Assembly (NCBI GenBank): GCA_016490735.1
Contig: JAEMWC010000256.1
Span: forward strand, 427,501 to 491,500
Reading direction: 5' to 3'
Source: Pachyseris speciosa
Taxonomy: Eukaryota > Cnidaria > Anthozoa > Scleractinia > Pachyseridae
DNA: 64,000 bases
In this document: one piece after another, positions 42,821 through 54,646 of the stretch
Position numbering within the stretch: position 1 is the stretch's first letter
Layout: every line of letters begins with the position of its first letter
Translations under genes and position numbers: made by a program
Notes under the pieces: model-generated
The model's database searches: none
Told to the model about the DNA's origin: nothing
Seen by the model: only the letters and a program-made list of their open reading frames with translations

Positions 42821-42903
42821 ATAATTTTTCAAAACACTGGATCTTGACATGCTTATTACTTTTCAACAATATAAATTGGGGGTAACCGCACAGTAATTTT
42901 CAA

Positions 42904-43345
42904 AGAGTTATTTTAACTCCTGAGGTGGGTTAAACTAACTCCTCAAGGTGGAGTTATTTTTGTTCGGAGTTACTTTAACTCCAAAAAGAGTTATTTTAAC
43001 TCCAGCAAAAGAGTTTTCTCTTCAAATGGGGAGTAAATTTAACTCCTAAATTGGAGTTACACTGTGGGAGTTATTGTAACTCTGAATTGGAGTTAAAGTT
43101 AACTCCCTGTGGAGTTACATTAACCCGTTTGTGGAGTTAAATAAACTCCTTTTGTGGAGTCATTTTTACGGGGGTTAATATAACTCCCCTTAGGGAGTAA
43201 TTATGGAGTGATCGCAACTCTCCAAGAAGAATTAAAACAACTCTATTTGGGGAATTATTTTCATAGAGTTACTTTACCTCTGCAAAGCGAGTGGATATAA
43301 CTCCTCGTTTAGAGTCATTAATGTATTTATAGGAGCTGGCATAAC
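42904..43345. repeat. Array of GGAGTTA...TAACTCC short inverted repeats
   Basis: Roughly 20 diverged modules alternate GGAGTTA and TAACTCC at spacings of about 10-25 bp, so almost every module can pair with a neighbour. It begins within 20 bp of the right end of the giant palindrome. No coding frame fits. Confidence 0.75.
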
Positions 43346-44440
43346 TGAAACTAAACAGAGTCATTACTTTACTGTTGTTATTTTCAACTCTGTTCAAAGG
43401 CTCGTGGGATAAAGAACATGAAAGCTTGGACCACTCGCATGACGAAAACGTTGTAACGGTATGCCATATTCGTCCCCTTTTGCAATTCACGATTGGCTCG
43501 CTGAAACAAAAGAGCTTTTGTAATGCATCGTTTTCGGTGGAAAAAGCGGCTTCCCAAAGGTCATGCTGTTTGTCTCTTCCTTCCCCACCCCGGTAAGCTT
43601 CTGAAGCTGTCCTTCCCTTCCCTTGTGTCTGGGGAATACAGGTTTGAGAAGAAGGGAAAATTCGAGAAAGATAATCCCACGGATCGAAGGATAAATGGAT
43701 GAAATATTGGCAGTACAATGTAATCACAAAAGGTCACTCTCTTATCACTGGTCACGCTCCCAACCCTACAAGAAAGTTATTAGAACACGTGATGTAACAC
43801 GTGAGCGATCTCGCGTTCAAAGGTTTGCGCCAGTGACGGTTGGTATTGAAAATTTGTATTGAATCGGCGTGAATTTATCTTCATTTTTGGATCTTTAAGT
43901 ACGAAAGAAACTCTATCAGGTAAGTGTTTTAGAGACTTGTGTTTCTTTTTAGTCGATTTGTCTCGCTTGAACAGTTTATTTATATGAATACTGACAAAGG
44001 AGGCGGTGGTGAATGCTGCATGTAACGTGTTAGCTTAACGGTTGTGATTTTGCTCCCGTAAACCTTTCCTAAAATCACGTTTAAATGCCTTCATTCAGTG
44101 CTCCTCGATCGAAGATCAAGAGAAATATATTAATTCAAGTGAATTTTCGCAGAAACAGCAAACCACAACGAGTTATTGAGTGATTTTTGTAGCAAAATAC
44201 AAGCACAAAACTTCGAAGCGTTCACGTTGTAATCCATCTCCATCCGTTCTAAAGAAGATTATTCAGTTTCAACTTAACTAAATAATAGTAAATGAAGTTT
44301 CACTGAATTAGTGTGGCGTCCGAACAAGAAATGAACAATTATTTTCAAAAGTTTTCGTGTATGTTAATGTCTGTCAACTTAACAAAGTGTTGCATTGCTA
44401 ACGCGAGGAAAATAAACTTGTTATTTGTGTTATTTGTCTT
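43346..44440. other. Non-coding stretch, possibly promoter side of the DUF7869-type gene
   Basis: No gene recognised. An inverted ACACGTGATGTAACACGTGA lies near 43,785. Long minus-strand frames (43,269-43,755) lack known motifs. Confidence 0.35.
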
Positions 44441-44449
44441 AGATAACCA

Positions 44450-44532
44450 TGGATGAAGAGTTAGCAAGATTTCTCAATACAGTCTGCAGTTAATATAAGC
44501 AAGAGTTCATTGATAATCTTATAAATGACGAG
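44450..44532 (+). pseudogene. Possible broken first exon of a spliced gene
   Basis: ATG in a good context (ACCATGG) opens MDEELARFLNTVCS, then TAA, then continues in frame as YKQEFIDNLINDE to a strong donor GTAAGT (44,533). The codons on both sides of the stop look coding. It could be the first exon of the DUF7869-type gene starting 5 kb downstream; no exon in between links them, so this is weak. Confidence 0.35.
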
Positions 44533-45284
44533 GTAAGTTTTGAGACAGTGGCATGGCTACATGATCATGTACAAAGTGTAAGCATACATCTAAATTTGAA
44601 GAAAGTCTGCTACAAATCCAAAATGGCAAAGAAATGAATCTTTCATAATTCAACTACAAATGCTGTGCTTGTTGGTTAGATGGCAAACATGGCTATTTGT
44701 TCCAAAGAATATTAATGAAGGAAAATGTTGTATACCTTGTTTCTTGCTGTGCAGGAAATATTTCTCAGGATGCAGGAATTGATATATTTTTATTTGGGTG
44801 TTGCTAAATTTGGACAGTAAACCCTGTTAAACACAGCCATAAGTGAATTAATTGCAATGTTGTTGTTGCTGTTGTTATTGTTATTATTATTCACTTTATT
44901 CAAGGCCATTTGGCTATGTGAGATTTATTTGTTTGAGTGTTTGACTAGGTGTTTTTTATGTAGCACCTCACATTCAAGATGTACTTGTAATCTCATGCAA
45001 CTTCATTCATATCACACCTAACAAACTACAAGTTTTAGTCTTTTTGATATGAGGCAGAAGCTTGTATAGTTAAATGTGTATATTTCCTTTCTTTTAACAT
45101 GAAGGCTGAGTTTGATCAGTTCTTTGGCAACTATTTAGGATAATAGTAAATGTTTCCTCTAAAATAATAATCATGGGTGATCATAACTTCAAGCAGATTA
45201 TATATTTGAGTTGCCTTTTTTTTCCGCTTAAATGGACATGGCAGTTTTGTTTGTTTGCATCATAGCATCTACGTACCAGTGACT

Positions 45285-45385
45285 CTGACAGTGCAGTCTC
45301 CCAAACAGCCATTATTAGTGGTTGACACAACACTAAGGGAGCACCGTTGCATGACGACCACTAATAATGGCTGCCTCAGGTAGAC
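45285..45385. repeat. Perfect 16-bp hairpin AGCCATTATTAGTGGT
   Basis: The 16-mer near 45,307 and its inverse near 45,359 frame a loop of about 35 bp. No terminator or RNA gene can be claimed. Confidence 0.6.
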
Positions 45386-45539
45386 CATGCAACAGTGGGG
45401 AATAATGACAACTTTTAAATTTCATATCTGGGGTTTACGATGCAGACATTTGCATAAAAAGATAATCATGCTGAAACTGATGTCTAGATACTCAAGTATT
45501 GAATACATTCTTTTTGTAGTATGTACATGTACTTGTTCT

Positions 45540-45660
45540 CAATTCCCAGAAATTCCAAGGCCATATGGAACAGGACCTGGAATTCCTAGGAATTCCTAGG
45601 AATTCCCAGCCTCCAAGAGGTTTCACGTTCCTAGTAGAAATTCCCAGAAATTCCAAGGCA
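45540..45660. repeat. AATTCC/GGAATT cluster (left)
   Basis: Dense repeats of AATTCC, AGGAATTCCT and AATTCCCAG. A similar cluster lies at 48,465-48,690, inverted in part, so the two could be ends of one 3.1-kb element. Confidence 0.5.
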
Positions 45661-46884
45661 GAGGTTGTATCCCAAAATACACGTATATTGCAGAATTACA
45701 CCGTGAATTTTAAGCAGTTCCCCTGAGCGTCTAAAATCTTTATGGCCATTAAATTTAAAAAAATTTAAGTCTTTAAGTGATGAAAGGAAAGGATGAGACT
45801 GATTTGAAGCTGTCCAACAATTTTATTTACAATAAGCAAATGACACTTCACAGATGACAAATCACTTGGAATCATTAAACTACATGGACTAACGGGATTT
45901 GTTTTTCCCAAAGGTTTACGTACACAGTATCAGGTAATGTTAAGCGTAGTTGTCTGAATCACAAATTTATAATATTATTATTGTGAAAAATATTTTTAAA
46001 ATGTAAAAATTATGTTACAAACTTGTGTATTCATGGGAAAGCTGATCTTGAGATTATCTATACATTTGAATTCTAAAATTTACATGAACTGGAACAAGAT
46101 CAAAGGAAAAATGGCAAACAGTGGACTTAGCTCATTGATTTAATTTTTTTGTGCTGTTCAGGGAGCTTCCTTTGCTGTCTGCGGGTGAGGTTGTCAACAA
46201 TGTCCCGCTCCGCAGCTTGTATTTGTTATTCATCATGTCTGAAACAAAAATAATATTTTGTCAGAGACCATTAGCAAATTACATGTAACGTCATTCTAGA
46301 CAGGTTTAAATTCACTAGAGTACTCAAGATAATTAAAGCCCTGGCGAATAACTGGCCTAAAGTTAAGCTTTAAAACTCGATCTGTAGTTTTACAACCGTT
46401 GAACTACTGACGATTCAAAGACCTCAAGATACGAACGGCGGCCGATATGGATTACACTTATTGCCGTCAGCCAGCTCAAGGAGCGGTCTGTTACTCGATG
46501 ATTTTGTTCTTTCAAGTTTTAGTGTGCCATTGACAAGTTTTTTTATAATTGAAGAACTGTTCCTATTTCTAATAACAGAGTATTTACTCACCAAAAACTT
46601 TCAAAATTCCTGCTTTATAAATGGCTTGCATGCCGGCTGTTACATCCACGATGATGTCCTCATTTCGTTGAACATCCGAGCCAAAACTTCAGCCTTTCAT
46701 TTACTACGATAACGCTGTTGTCATTCTCCCTCTAAACCACTCAAAAACCCTTCTTCGCAAAAGAGAAATAACAACAAGAGGCTACAATTAGCCTAAACCC
46801 GGGCTTGCAAAAAACAGTATTGTATCCCTAATTTAGTGCTAAACAAAAGAATAGAGGGAAGTCTGTCTTTCTTACATCGGACGC

Positions 46885-47330
46885 ATTTTTGTTTTGTTTT
46901 GTTTTTTTTTATTTAAACATATTTTCTATTGTTTGCCCCAAAAGCACCTAGGCTTATCAAGGGGGCTTACAATGATACAATAATCAGGCTAAAAAATACA
47001 GACAGACACAGACAGCACACAAAAACTAAGTTACAACAAATAAATTTACATAATTACAAACGTATTAATTAAACAGTTAAACAGTGGCCATCGAAAAGCG
47101 ATTAGTATTGATTATAAAAGTCTGGACTTCGCGAAATAGAGCACAGTTGATATCATAATTTGCAGATTTAACGCCGTACAAAAGAAAATTAAGTTTTTTA
47201 GCATCGCTGCTGGATGACCACGTTTCACCTAGAATATTAGCAGCGGAGGTAAGGAGAAGATTACGTTGGGCGGCATACCTGGGGCAAAACAAAAAGAAGT
47301 GTTTCACTGATTCGATCGGACGCATTGTGT
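46885..47330 (-). mobile_element. LINE 3' end, 5'-truncated
   Basis: The minus strand encodes about 80 C-terminal residues with ESVKHFFLFCPRYAAQRNLL, typical of the zinc-knuckle-like tail after the RT of CR1/L2-type LINEs, stop near 47,077. About 190 bp of 3' UTR follows, ending in AATAAAAAAAAACAAAAC. Its 5' end is cut near 47,330. Confidence 0.75.
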
Positions 47331-47494
47331 TTAGCTTGTGTTGGAGTCTATTTCTTTAGACCCCTATCAACATATATTCCTCTAAAATACAGCTCAACCA
47401 TTGAGCACAATAATTATAACACTTGTAAAAAATATTTCTAAAAGAACAAGAAAAAGAGAAACAGAAAAAATAAAGCCCGTGATATATACCACTA

Positions 47495-47570
47495 AAGGAC
47501 ATCGAACCCGGGTTAGCTGCGTCACAGGCAGGAACAATGACCTTTAGGCCACAGAGGTTTATCGTTATGC
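47495..47570 (-). mobile_element. Possible tRNA-derived SINE remnant
   Basis: The minus strand shows an A-box-like GTGGCCTAAAGGTCATTG and B-box-like GGGTTCGATGTCC. Pairing of the arms is poor, so function as a tRNA is unlikely. Confidence 0.4.
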
Positions 47571-48464
47571 AAGATGATAAAAATAGTGTATTGATTCCAA
47601 AAAAAAAAAAAAAACTAAGCACACTTGTTTTCGCTTCGATGGATAATTGTTTGAGAAAGGAAACGCTTATCGAACGATGTTGGATTTTTTCGCATAAATG
47701 TGAATGGAGTCCCGGTGAAATGTGAGTAGAAAATTAATTAGCAGAGTGAAACTGTTTACAAATACGTCAATCCAGGGTCATTTGAAACACAAGAAAGGAA
47801 CGTTTCTGGACAGTTTCAAGGGACGCTAGTACATTTGTAAAATAAAATCGCTTATCATTCAAAAATTAAAGTCCAGAAATTGAGATATTGTGGCAAAATA
47901 GTAAATTAACTACCTGTCAAAGTCTCAGAGGTGTGTAATATCCCGTACTTGAGTTATTCAACAAAATGTACATCTCAATGGAGCGGATACGGGAACACGG
48001 CAGTCCATCTGGAGTTAAATTTTGGTCATGTTAAAAGCTTTCTTCTCGCTGTTGAACTTGCAAACATTCGTATAGACACTTGTCTTAAGATATTAGTTGT
48101 TCAGACTTCAAAAACACAAGGTGAATCGACGTTTTCCGATACGTGACAACAGGCATCATTCTTGCTGTTGATATGAGATTTACACTTGAATCACTCGGCC
48201 GTGAAAGGTCAAACTCCCTTTGTCTGTAGTCTCTAATTTTTCCCCTCGCGTCGCGTCTCCTCTCGCGTCGCGTCTCCTCGCAACTTCGCGCGCGCACGTG
48301 CCCCCACAATCCGTCGCCAAAATTAGAGACTACTCGCTGACTCTACTGAAGCAGACACGGGGAAACACGGCAGTCCATCTGCCTTTAAGTTTACTCATGT
48401 TAAAAACTTTCTTCTCGCCGTTGAACTTCCAAACCATTCGCATTCTGATGTCTCAGTTTACCAT

Positions 48465-48690
48465 TGATTCCCAGACATTCCCAGCAATTCCAAATGCAAT
48501 TTCTGTGGGAGTTCTAGGAATTCCAATTCATTCCCAATTGGATCAGTAAACATTCCCAGATATTCTAAGAACTTCCAAGCCTTTGGCTTTACCGTAATTT
48601 GCATGACTTGGAATTATTTAGAATTCCTAGGAATTCCTAGGAATACCTACAACCTGTAGGAATTCCAAGTTTTCTGGGAATCCATTTCGC
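48465..48690. repeat. AATTCC/GGAATT cluster (right)
   Basis: Same vocabulary as the cluster at 45,540: TTCCCAGACATTCCCAG, GGAATTCCTAGGAATTCC. Local palindromes everywhere; no ORF. Confidence 0.5.
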
Positions 48691-49805
48691 AAGGGTGTCT
48701 TTATCGAAATCTCAAACGTACAATTGTCATTGCTTTTCAAAACGCTTTCCACAGGCGAAATTAAAATTAAAAACCTCGGATTGTCACTCTGGGATTGTAA
48801 CTCATGCTTACCTTCAGCAATTTCTTTTCAACGGGAGAACACGTTTCAGATGAACTTGATGTTGATGCTGGTACGCTCTCTGCTCCGAAGTGCTGAACTC
48901 TTTCGCCACCTTTAAACAAAAAGGCAATATTTGACGAGACTTTGATGCACCAGAGCTTCTTTTCTATACCTTTTCCCATTTCACAACTGGATGGACTATA
49001 ATGGGGTTTATACATGTATTTTGAGTAAAATAAAATTCTCATACAGTAGAGATTTACAAATGGGAATATTTATGGTTACAAAGTTGTAATACCATATTTT
49101 GTGCCATTGTTTTAATATTTATCAACCAGCTCTCACTACATCCCATTTTTGAAATCACAACTTAAACTTTAAACAGTTACACAATAGTCCAGAATGCCCG
49201 GGTCCAGAACAAAGTCCACCGAAACAGTTAATTTATTTTGTATTCTGCATTGTTCTCGTCCATCAAAATTAATATAACTTGGATCTTCTTTTGAATTAGC
49301 AAGCACTTGATCTCTTTTGTCTGCTTGACTTGTAAACATTTAAATTAGTGATAATTTTGAAATGTAGTGAGTGAAGAAGGATGAAATAATACTATTGCAT
49401 GGTTGTCCATTCACTTTCAATTGAAAAAGTACTGCAGGTGGCAAAATTGGAAAAGGTTCATGTACTGGGTATTGAAGAGTGAATTTCCCCAAGGTAAGAC
49501 AAAAAAGTGAAATAAGTAGCCGGTGCAAATAACCCAAGTACCCGGTCAGTTTTGTTGGCCCCTGGCTGTTAAGGACAACCCTGCTATTACCTGCCCCAAA
49601 ATAAAAATCTTAAAATCATTCAATCTATTATTGGGGTGAGATTCATCATCTTCGAGTAAAGAACTATAATTTAGCCTGGAGGATCCTTCTGATTTAAGTT
49701 ACTATCATCCAAACTGGTATGCTAGATAATGGGAACCAGTTTATGTAATTGAATAGAATTATGTTTAAATTTGTATTTGATGTTACTTTATGCGTGTTTT
49801 TTTAG

Positions 49806-50407
49806 ATACGACTGTTAGAACAGATGAGGATTTTGTATGGACTCTCAGCATCAGTTGTTGTCAGAAAAAATGCATGAGGAAGTTATCAGTAGACGACTTA
49901 CAGTATGCTGAAGTTCAATTCAAGGAAAAAAGCCAGACTGGTAAACGAAACTTTGTGCTGGAGTTCTTAAATGACCACAGCCAAATTAATGACTCTGGAG
50001 AATTTGAAACTGAATTCTTTGTGAGAGGCAAGAGGTATGCAGTCAGAAGCATGGCTACTACAATATCTGAATAAATAGCTTACAATATCTGAATAAAGAA
50101 ACATTCAGAAGAATTCACCATAAGTTCAAAGATGGTGTGTTGGTTTTTGAACATGGCAACAAAGGAAAGAACACAGTTATGCCTAAGACAGCAGAGTGCA
50201 TTGCTTGGCTCCAGTTTTTCATTGCTTCTGTTGGTGACCACCAACCTGACTAATAATGTATTCACCTGCCATCATGCTAATTAGTAGAAGTGACTGATCT
50301 ACAAAAAGCTGTTAGGGGAGAACACTGCACTGGACCTCCCGACTGTTTCCCTTTCCCATTTCTACAACATTTGGGAACAACATTTCAGCCATGTTCTCAT
50401 ACCAAAG
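49806..50407 (+). pseudogene. DUF7869-type gene relic, N-terminal exon(s)
   Basis: After acceptor TTTTTTTAG the exon reads a Cys-containing start (ISCCQKKCMRKLS), a region ending FFVRGKR, then VFEHGNKGKNTVMPKTAE and FYNIWEQHFSHVLIPK, up to donor GTATAT (50,408). From memory this layout (HGNKGK, then FYxxWxxxFxxVxIPK) is that of cnidarian DUF7869 proteins. Several lesions break it: a frame change near 50,040, a 22-bp tandem duplication at about 50,063-50,096 (ACAATATCTGAATAAA twice) and frame changes near 50,255-50,300. It joins in phase to 51,076. Confidence 0.6.
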
Positions 50408-51075
50408 GTATATAAAGGCCCCACATTAATTTTCTTTTCAATTATCACTTTTACAAGTATCCTGGACTAAGATGTTCGAAGAAGGGTTTGTGCAAAAACA
50501 GGATACAATAGGATAGTAGTAATTATTGGACTTAACCAGGGTTATGATTTAAACTTGTTTTGGGCAATGCTGCCTTTTTACTTAGATTTTATGCTTTTGA
50601 GAGGTAGAATGCAAAATAGAGGCATGCAAACCACAACAACAATATTTTACAGTCTTTTGAAGCCTTGGCAAAATTCAAAGGTTTGAAAGAAAATAATTTG
50701 AATGAGCATTTCTGGAGGGCAAAGTGTCTTGATTCTTCCCATGCAAATCCATTTCATTTCTGTAAGTATCTACAAAAGCTTCTGCTTGATGATTATGAGC
50801 CCAAAAAACCTAGATTGTACAGTCCAAGCATATTTTAGGCTCTACCTTGGGTGCAAAAGCCTTTGAAACTCACAAAGGACTTAAAACAAAGGGAACAAAA
50901 CATTAAAAACAATATTGTATAGCATACAGTAAAACAATAGCTCATAATACCAAGTGAAGATTGCCAGGTTTTTACACTGAGGTAACTCATATTTTAAGCT
51001 CCTTGTGTGTTTCTGTAGAAACTTTCTAAAATATAATGAATTATAAATCTTATAATGTTTGTTATATGCCCACAG

Positions 51076-51200
51076 GAAAATCGTTTTACTAAATGTACAT
51101 GAGACTGTACAAAGTATAAACAAGAGAAGGAGAAAACTCTGGACAAAGCTAGACGAGCAGAGATTGATCGGATGCTTAAACTTCATCTTGAATTGGTTTG
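51076..51200 (+). pseudogene. DUF7869-type gene relic, CxxC exon
   Basis: From acceptor CCCACAG the frame ENRFTKC...C, with a TGA inside, continues as a basic helix KEKTLDKARRAEIDRML, ending at donor GTAAGC in phase 2. The preceding IPK and this ENRFTKC form the expected junction. The TGA kills the frame. Confidence 0.6.
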
Positions 51201-51666
51201 GTAAGCATGCATGCATCATTAATATAGAAAGACAAGGCTGTGCTCTAAGAAAACGTTGTGGGAGCCCAATGAACCTTCAAAATTCAGGGTGCCCAAAGGC
51301 AAAAGTAAGTTGCCAGGCTAGGGGCCACCGGGTGCTGCTAGAGCCTGCTAGAGCACAGCCCTGAAAGACATACAGTGTATTGTTTGACAAGTGGATTCCA
51401 GTCTTGCGAAGCTGTTAAAATTAATTGCGTAAATTTTACTCCTGAATTTTTTATTATTTTTTTCACATTAATTTTTACTAAATAAAGCAAGAGTGTAAAA
51501 ATAATTTGTATTATTTTTGATAATGCCAATAGGATGACACTGAATCTTCATGTTCTTTTCATAATTAATATTTATTTCTTGCATTATATTATGAAAAAAC
51601 ACACTATTAAATGCAATAATTAACAGGAGGGTTTGCCTGTGATGGTGTATTCTTATTATTTTGCAG

Positions 51667-52088
51667 GCAAGAAAGAAGGGTGTATTATCTTCATCGCTAC
51701 AAGGCAAGAAAGTTTCCAGAACGCTATATGGCAAACATTGCAGATGGCATGGATCAGCATTCTACAAACATACCAAATCTGAGACGAATAAGCAAGGCCA
51801 TGTCTGCCCTAGCTCACAACTGTGGGCACCCATCTTGTTGGTGCTATTGTGCACAGTGGCCAGTCACCGCATGGGAAGGAGGTTTATGGTTCATTCGATT
51901 TTTATCAGTTCCCACATGACTCCAACCTAACGATGACTGTGCCGCTGGATGTGCTGGTACATTGGACTAATGATTACTTACTGCCTCCAGTTTTGTATCT
52001 CCAGTTTGACAACTGTGTAAGGGAGAACAAAAACAGGTACATGTTTGCTCTCCTTGCACTTCTCATTGAAGAGGAAATTTTTGAGAAT
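51667..52088 (+). pseudogene. DUF7869-type gene relic, first catalytic-like exon
   Basis: Reads a helix (QERRVYYLHRYKARKFPERY), IADGMDQHSTNIPN, then, after a one-base frameshift near 51,812-51,822, HSGQSPHGKEVYGSFDFYQF, TNDYLLPPVLYLQFDNCVRE and NKNRYMFA, donor GTATGT. DGMDQ and QFDNCVRENKN supply acidic residues of what is probably an RNase-H-like (DDE-type) fold; that fold assignment is inference. Confidence 0.7.
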
Positions 52089-52521
52089 GTATGTGTTCAT
52101 TGTATTCATCAAGGCCTACAGGTATTCCTCAGAAATCCCAGATACATAAGTTACTGATGAGTGCAAAATTTCGATTTATCCAGGATCACTGTTGCTCACA
52201 CTGTAAATCAACTGGTTAATCACAATTTGGACTCTATGTTGAGTTCCATGCATGAGGCTAAAGCTACTGGTAAATACATACACACTGTACATATACATAC
52301 ATACATACATGCATGCATGCATACATACATACATACATGCATACATTGTTTCCATTTGGAAATACTGTGCATCTAGCCCTGCAAAATTCAAGCAACTATC
52401 AACTATCAGTCTTATTATAGCTCTTACAGCTGTAGCTTGTTGCTATTTTGAGGACAAAACATTCACTATAAATACCAGTAGTTGATTGTCTAACTAATAC
52501 AATTCATTTTTAATTCTGTAG

Positions 52522-52627
52522 ATCAGAGTAAATTTTCTTCCCGTGGGACATACTCATGAAGATATAGATGCCTTCTTTGGAGTATTTTCCAAGTTTTTGG
52601 ACAAGTTAGATGTGTACATAATTGAAG
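52522..52627 (+). pseudogene. DUF7869-type gene relic, GHTHEDID exon
   Basis: From TTCTGTAG to donor GTGAGA it reads IRVNFLPVGHTHEDIDAFFG, the most conserved signature of this family. It follows EEEIFEN of the previous exon in phase. The exon itself is intact. Confidence 0.75.
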
Positions 52628-52780
52628 GTGAGAAGCTCAGCATTTAACATTGACTATTCTCTGCAGCCATGATATCTTAGCAATGTTGTCTTGATGATGG
52701 GAAGCATACCTCCATAGTTACTAGTATTATTGTAATAATTATTGCATTAAATTTTTCCATTTCAACATTGTCTTTTCAAG

Positions 52781-53007
52781 AACTGCTGAGGGCACTGTCA
52801 TCATGCATGAGTCATCCACCGCCAAGACCATATCAGCTGCAGATGGTGTATGACATAAGGTCATGGATTGAGGAGTATGCAGAGGAATTACATGCACATA
52901 CAGTTCCTAAGTGTTTCAAGTTTGAGCGCAATGATGCTGGCAAAGCCATGATGTTTTATAGGAACTGGAACCATGAAAAGCGGAAGGGGCCAGTTATTAT
53001 CTTGAAG
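52781..53007 (+). pseudogene. DUF7869-type gene relic, downstream exon
   Basis: Acceptor TTTTCAAG, donor GTAAAG; 227 nt encoding a helical region followed by FERNDAGKAMMFYRNW. Phases fit both neighbours. An (AAT)n run lies in the next intron (53,042-53,088). Confidence 0.65.
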
Positions 53008-53038
53008 GTAAAGGTATATCATTTCAAAAGGAATTTGA

Positions 53039-53089
<51 letters not shown>

Positions 53090-53417
53090 CACTCAACAAT
53101 TAGTTCAAATAAACAACCACAACAAAGCCAAGTCTAAAGGCATATAAGTATAAGTGATCGCTTGAATCTGATGTAGCTTCATTCTCTTTTACTCAGAGGG
53201 AAAGTTTTCAATTGAAAATAATTTCCCAAAACCATAAAGTATCTGTGAACATTAAATTATCCATTCTAAATTTAATAATCATGGAAATTCAAGCTGTGTG
53301 GAAATCCTGCATGATTTATACTATACACTCTTCAAATATCCATAAATCCTAATAATACCTACTCATGTGACTAAAGAACTCTGTTTTAATTTAGTTTTAT
53401 TGTTTTTTTTTATTCAG

Positions 53418-53712
53418 TCTTCACCCACTGGAAAGCCCAACCTTGTCACTCCCTCATTAGCAAAGTTGGATGTGGATGCTTTGAGGCGTGACATTCCCAA
53501 GTATCACCAGAACATGCCAAAAGAGGCAGCAGATGCATGGGAAGGATGGCTCAATCAGCTGGATGGACTTACACATGTTCCTGACAATTACAACTGGCCA
53601 GTAGATATGTTAAAGACATCCAATAGGACAGAACCAGCTCCTCCAGCTGCCCAAATTTCTCCAGACTTGTTGGAGTTGTGGGAAAGGGTCTCAGACACAG
53701 CAAACTCAGGAG
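53418..53712 (+). pseudogene. DUF7869-type gene relic, penultimate exon
   Basis: Acceptor TTTATTCAG, donor GTAAGT. It encodes RRDIPKYHQNMPKEAADAWE, then a Pro-rich stretch, 98 codons, ending in phase 1, which does not fit the last exon directly; an exon may be missing or a base lost. Confidence 0.6.
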
Positions 53713-54265
53713 GTAAGTAGACAATCCCATATCATTCCACTGTTGGAAGCTGTTACAAGTTATACAACATCTGTGAGACTTAGAAGGGATATTATGGAAT
53801 CTGTTGTTTTGTTGAATTTTTGAGGATGCCCATTATCAAGTGTGTAAAAAGAGTTTTAGAGTGTCCTTGGTGACAAGAAGATAGGTCTGCAAATTAAACC
53901 CTTTGTCTTTCTATTTTAATAAACTGGTCACTTATTTTGAACTGGCTTTCTGTGTCTGCCAATGTGGTTGAATAAAAAAAATTAAACATACCGGTAAATT
54001 ATTAATCCTCAGTTCCATCAGTTATCTGATGGAAGAGGAAACATGGGTTATATTTCTACTGAATATGTACAAGCAGTGGCCATATGCGGTCATAGACATT
54101 AGGTGTATATGCTACAGGTCAAATTTGATTTAAGTTTAATTTTGATTAAGGAATTGAGGTTCAACCTAGGTTGAAAACGTTTACCCTGAATTCAAATTTG
54201 ACCTACAACATGTACAGGTTTTAAAAGTGCATGGCACTAACTTTGAGTTTGATTGTATAATGCAG

Positions 54266-54646
54266 GTATACACTGGTCGGTACAGGAATCCGCGGGAAAG
54301 AGAAGATCCAGTTCAAATGAGTGATGACTTTCTGGAAAACCTCCAGGATGGTTGTTTTGTGGCTGTTTTTCTTGAAAACTATGACAAAATGCCGGTCATT
54401 GGCAAAGTAACATCTGTTGGAGATACCGATTTTCAGTTACATTACTGGAAAGGATCTTATGGAGGTAGATGGTCTCCCCAACACCCCCCACGAAGAAAAG
54501 CAGAGCCTTGGCTTGAGGATTTGCCAAAATCATGTATTGTTTGCTGTGGTTTTCACCTCACAGAAGATAGCAAGTTAATGCCATCTACCAAAACATTTCT
54601 GAAAAATAGGTATACAGCTCTATATCTAAGAGAGAAGAACAACTGA
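54266..54646 (+). pseudogene. DUF7869-type gene relic, last exon
   Basis: After acceptor ATAATGCAG (an alternative acceptor at 54,218 is possible) the frame reads DGCFVAVFLENYDKMPVIGK and LHYWKGSYGGRW, a small barrel-like domain seen at the C-terminus of relatives of this family as I recall them. Stop at 54,644-54,646. The frame is intact. Confidence 0.6.

Larger units (their letters stand above)
20141..42888. repeat. Giant inverted repeat (palindrome) of about 22.7 kb
   Basis: The left arm (20,141 to about 30,110) is inverted in the right arm (about 35,660 to 42,888) around a spacer of about 5.5 kb. Termini read CGGTTAACCCCAATTTAT on the left and CGGTTACCCCCAATTTAT on the right (complement). 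Blocks compared by eye match at about 96% over hundreds of bases. The left arm carries two extra blocks, 25,627-27,075 and 28,572-29,808; without them the arms have nearly equal length. I see no target duplication. It may be a segmental inverted duplication or a giant foldback-type element. Confidence 0.85.

Noticed and set aside
43269..43727. 152-codon minus-strand frame
   Set aside because: No motif I recognise; overlaps the GGAGTTA array at one end; likely chance.
52161..52376. Frame with a VAHTVNQLVNHNLDSMLSS stretch between DUF7869-type exons
   Set aside because: The exons before (52,088) and after (52,522) join in phase without it, and it runs into a CATA microsatellite; an unknown repeat in the intron is more likely.
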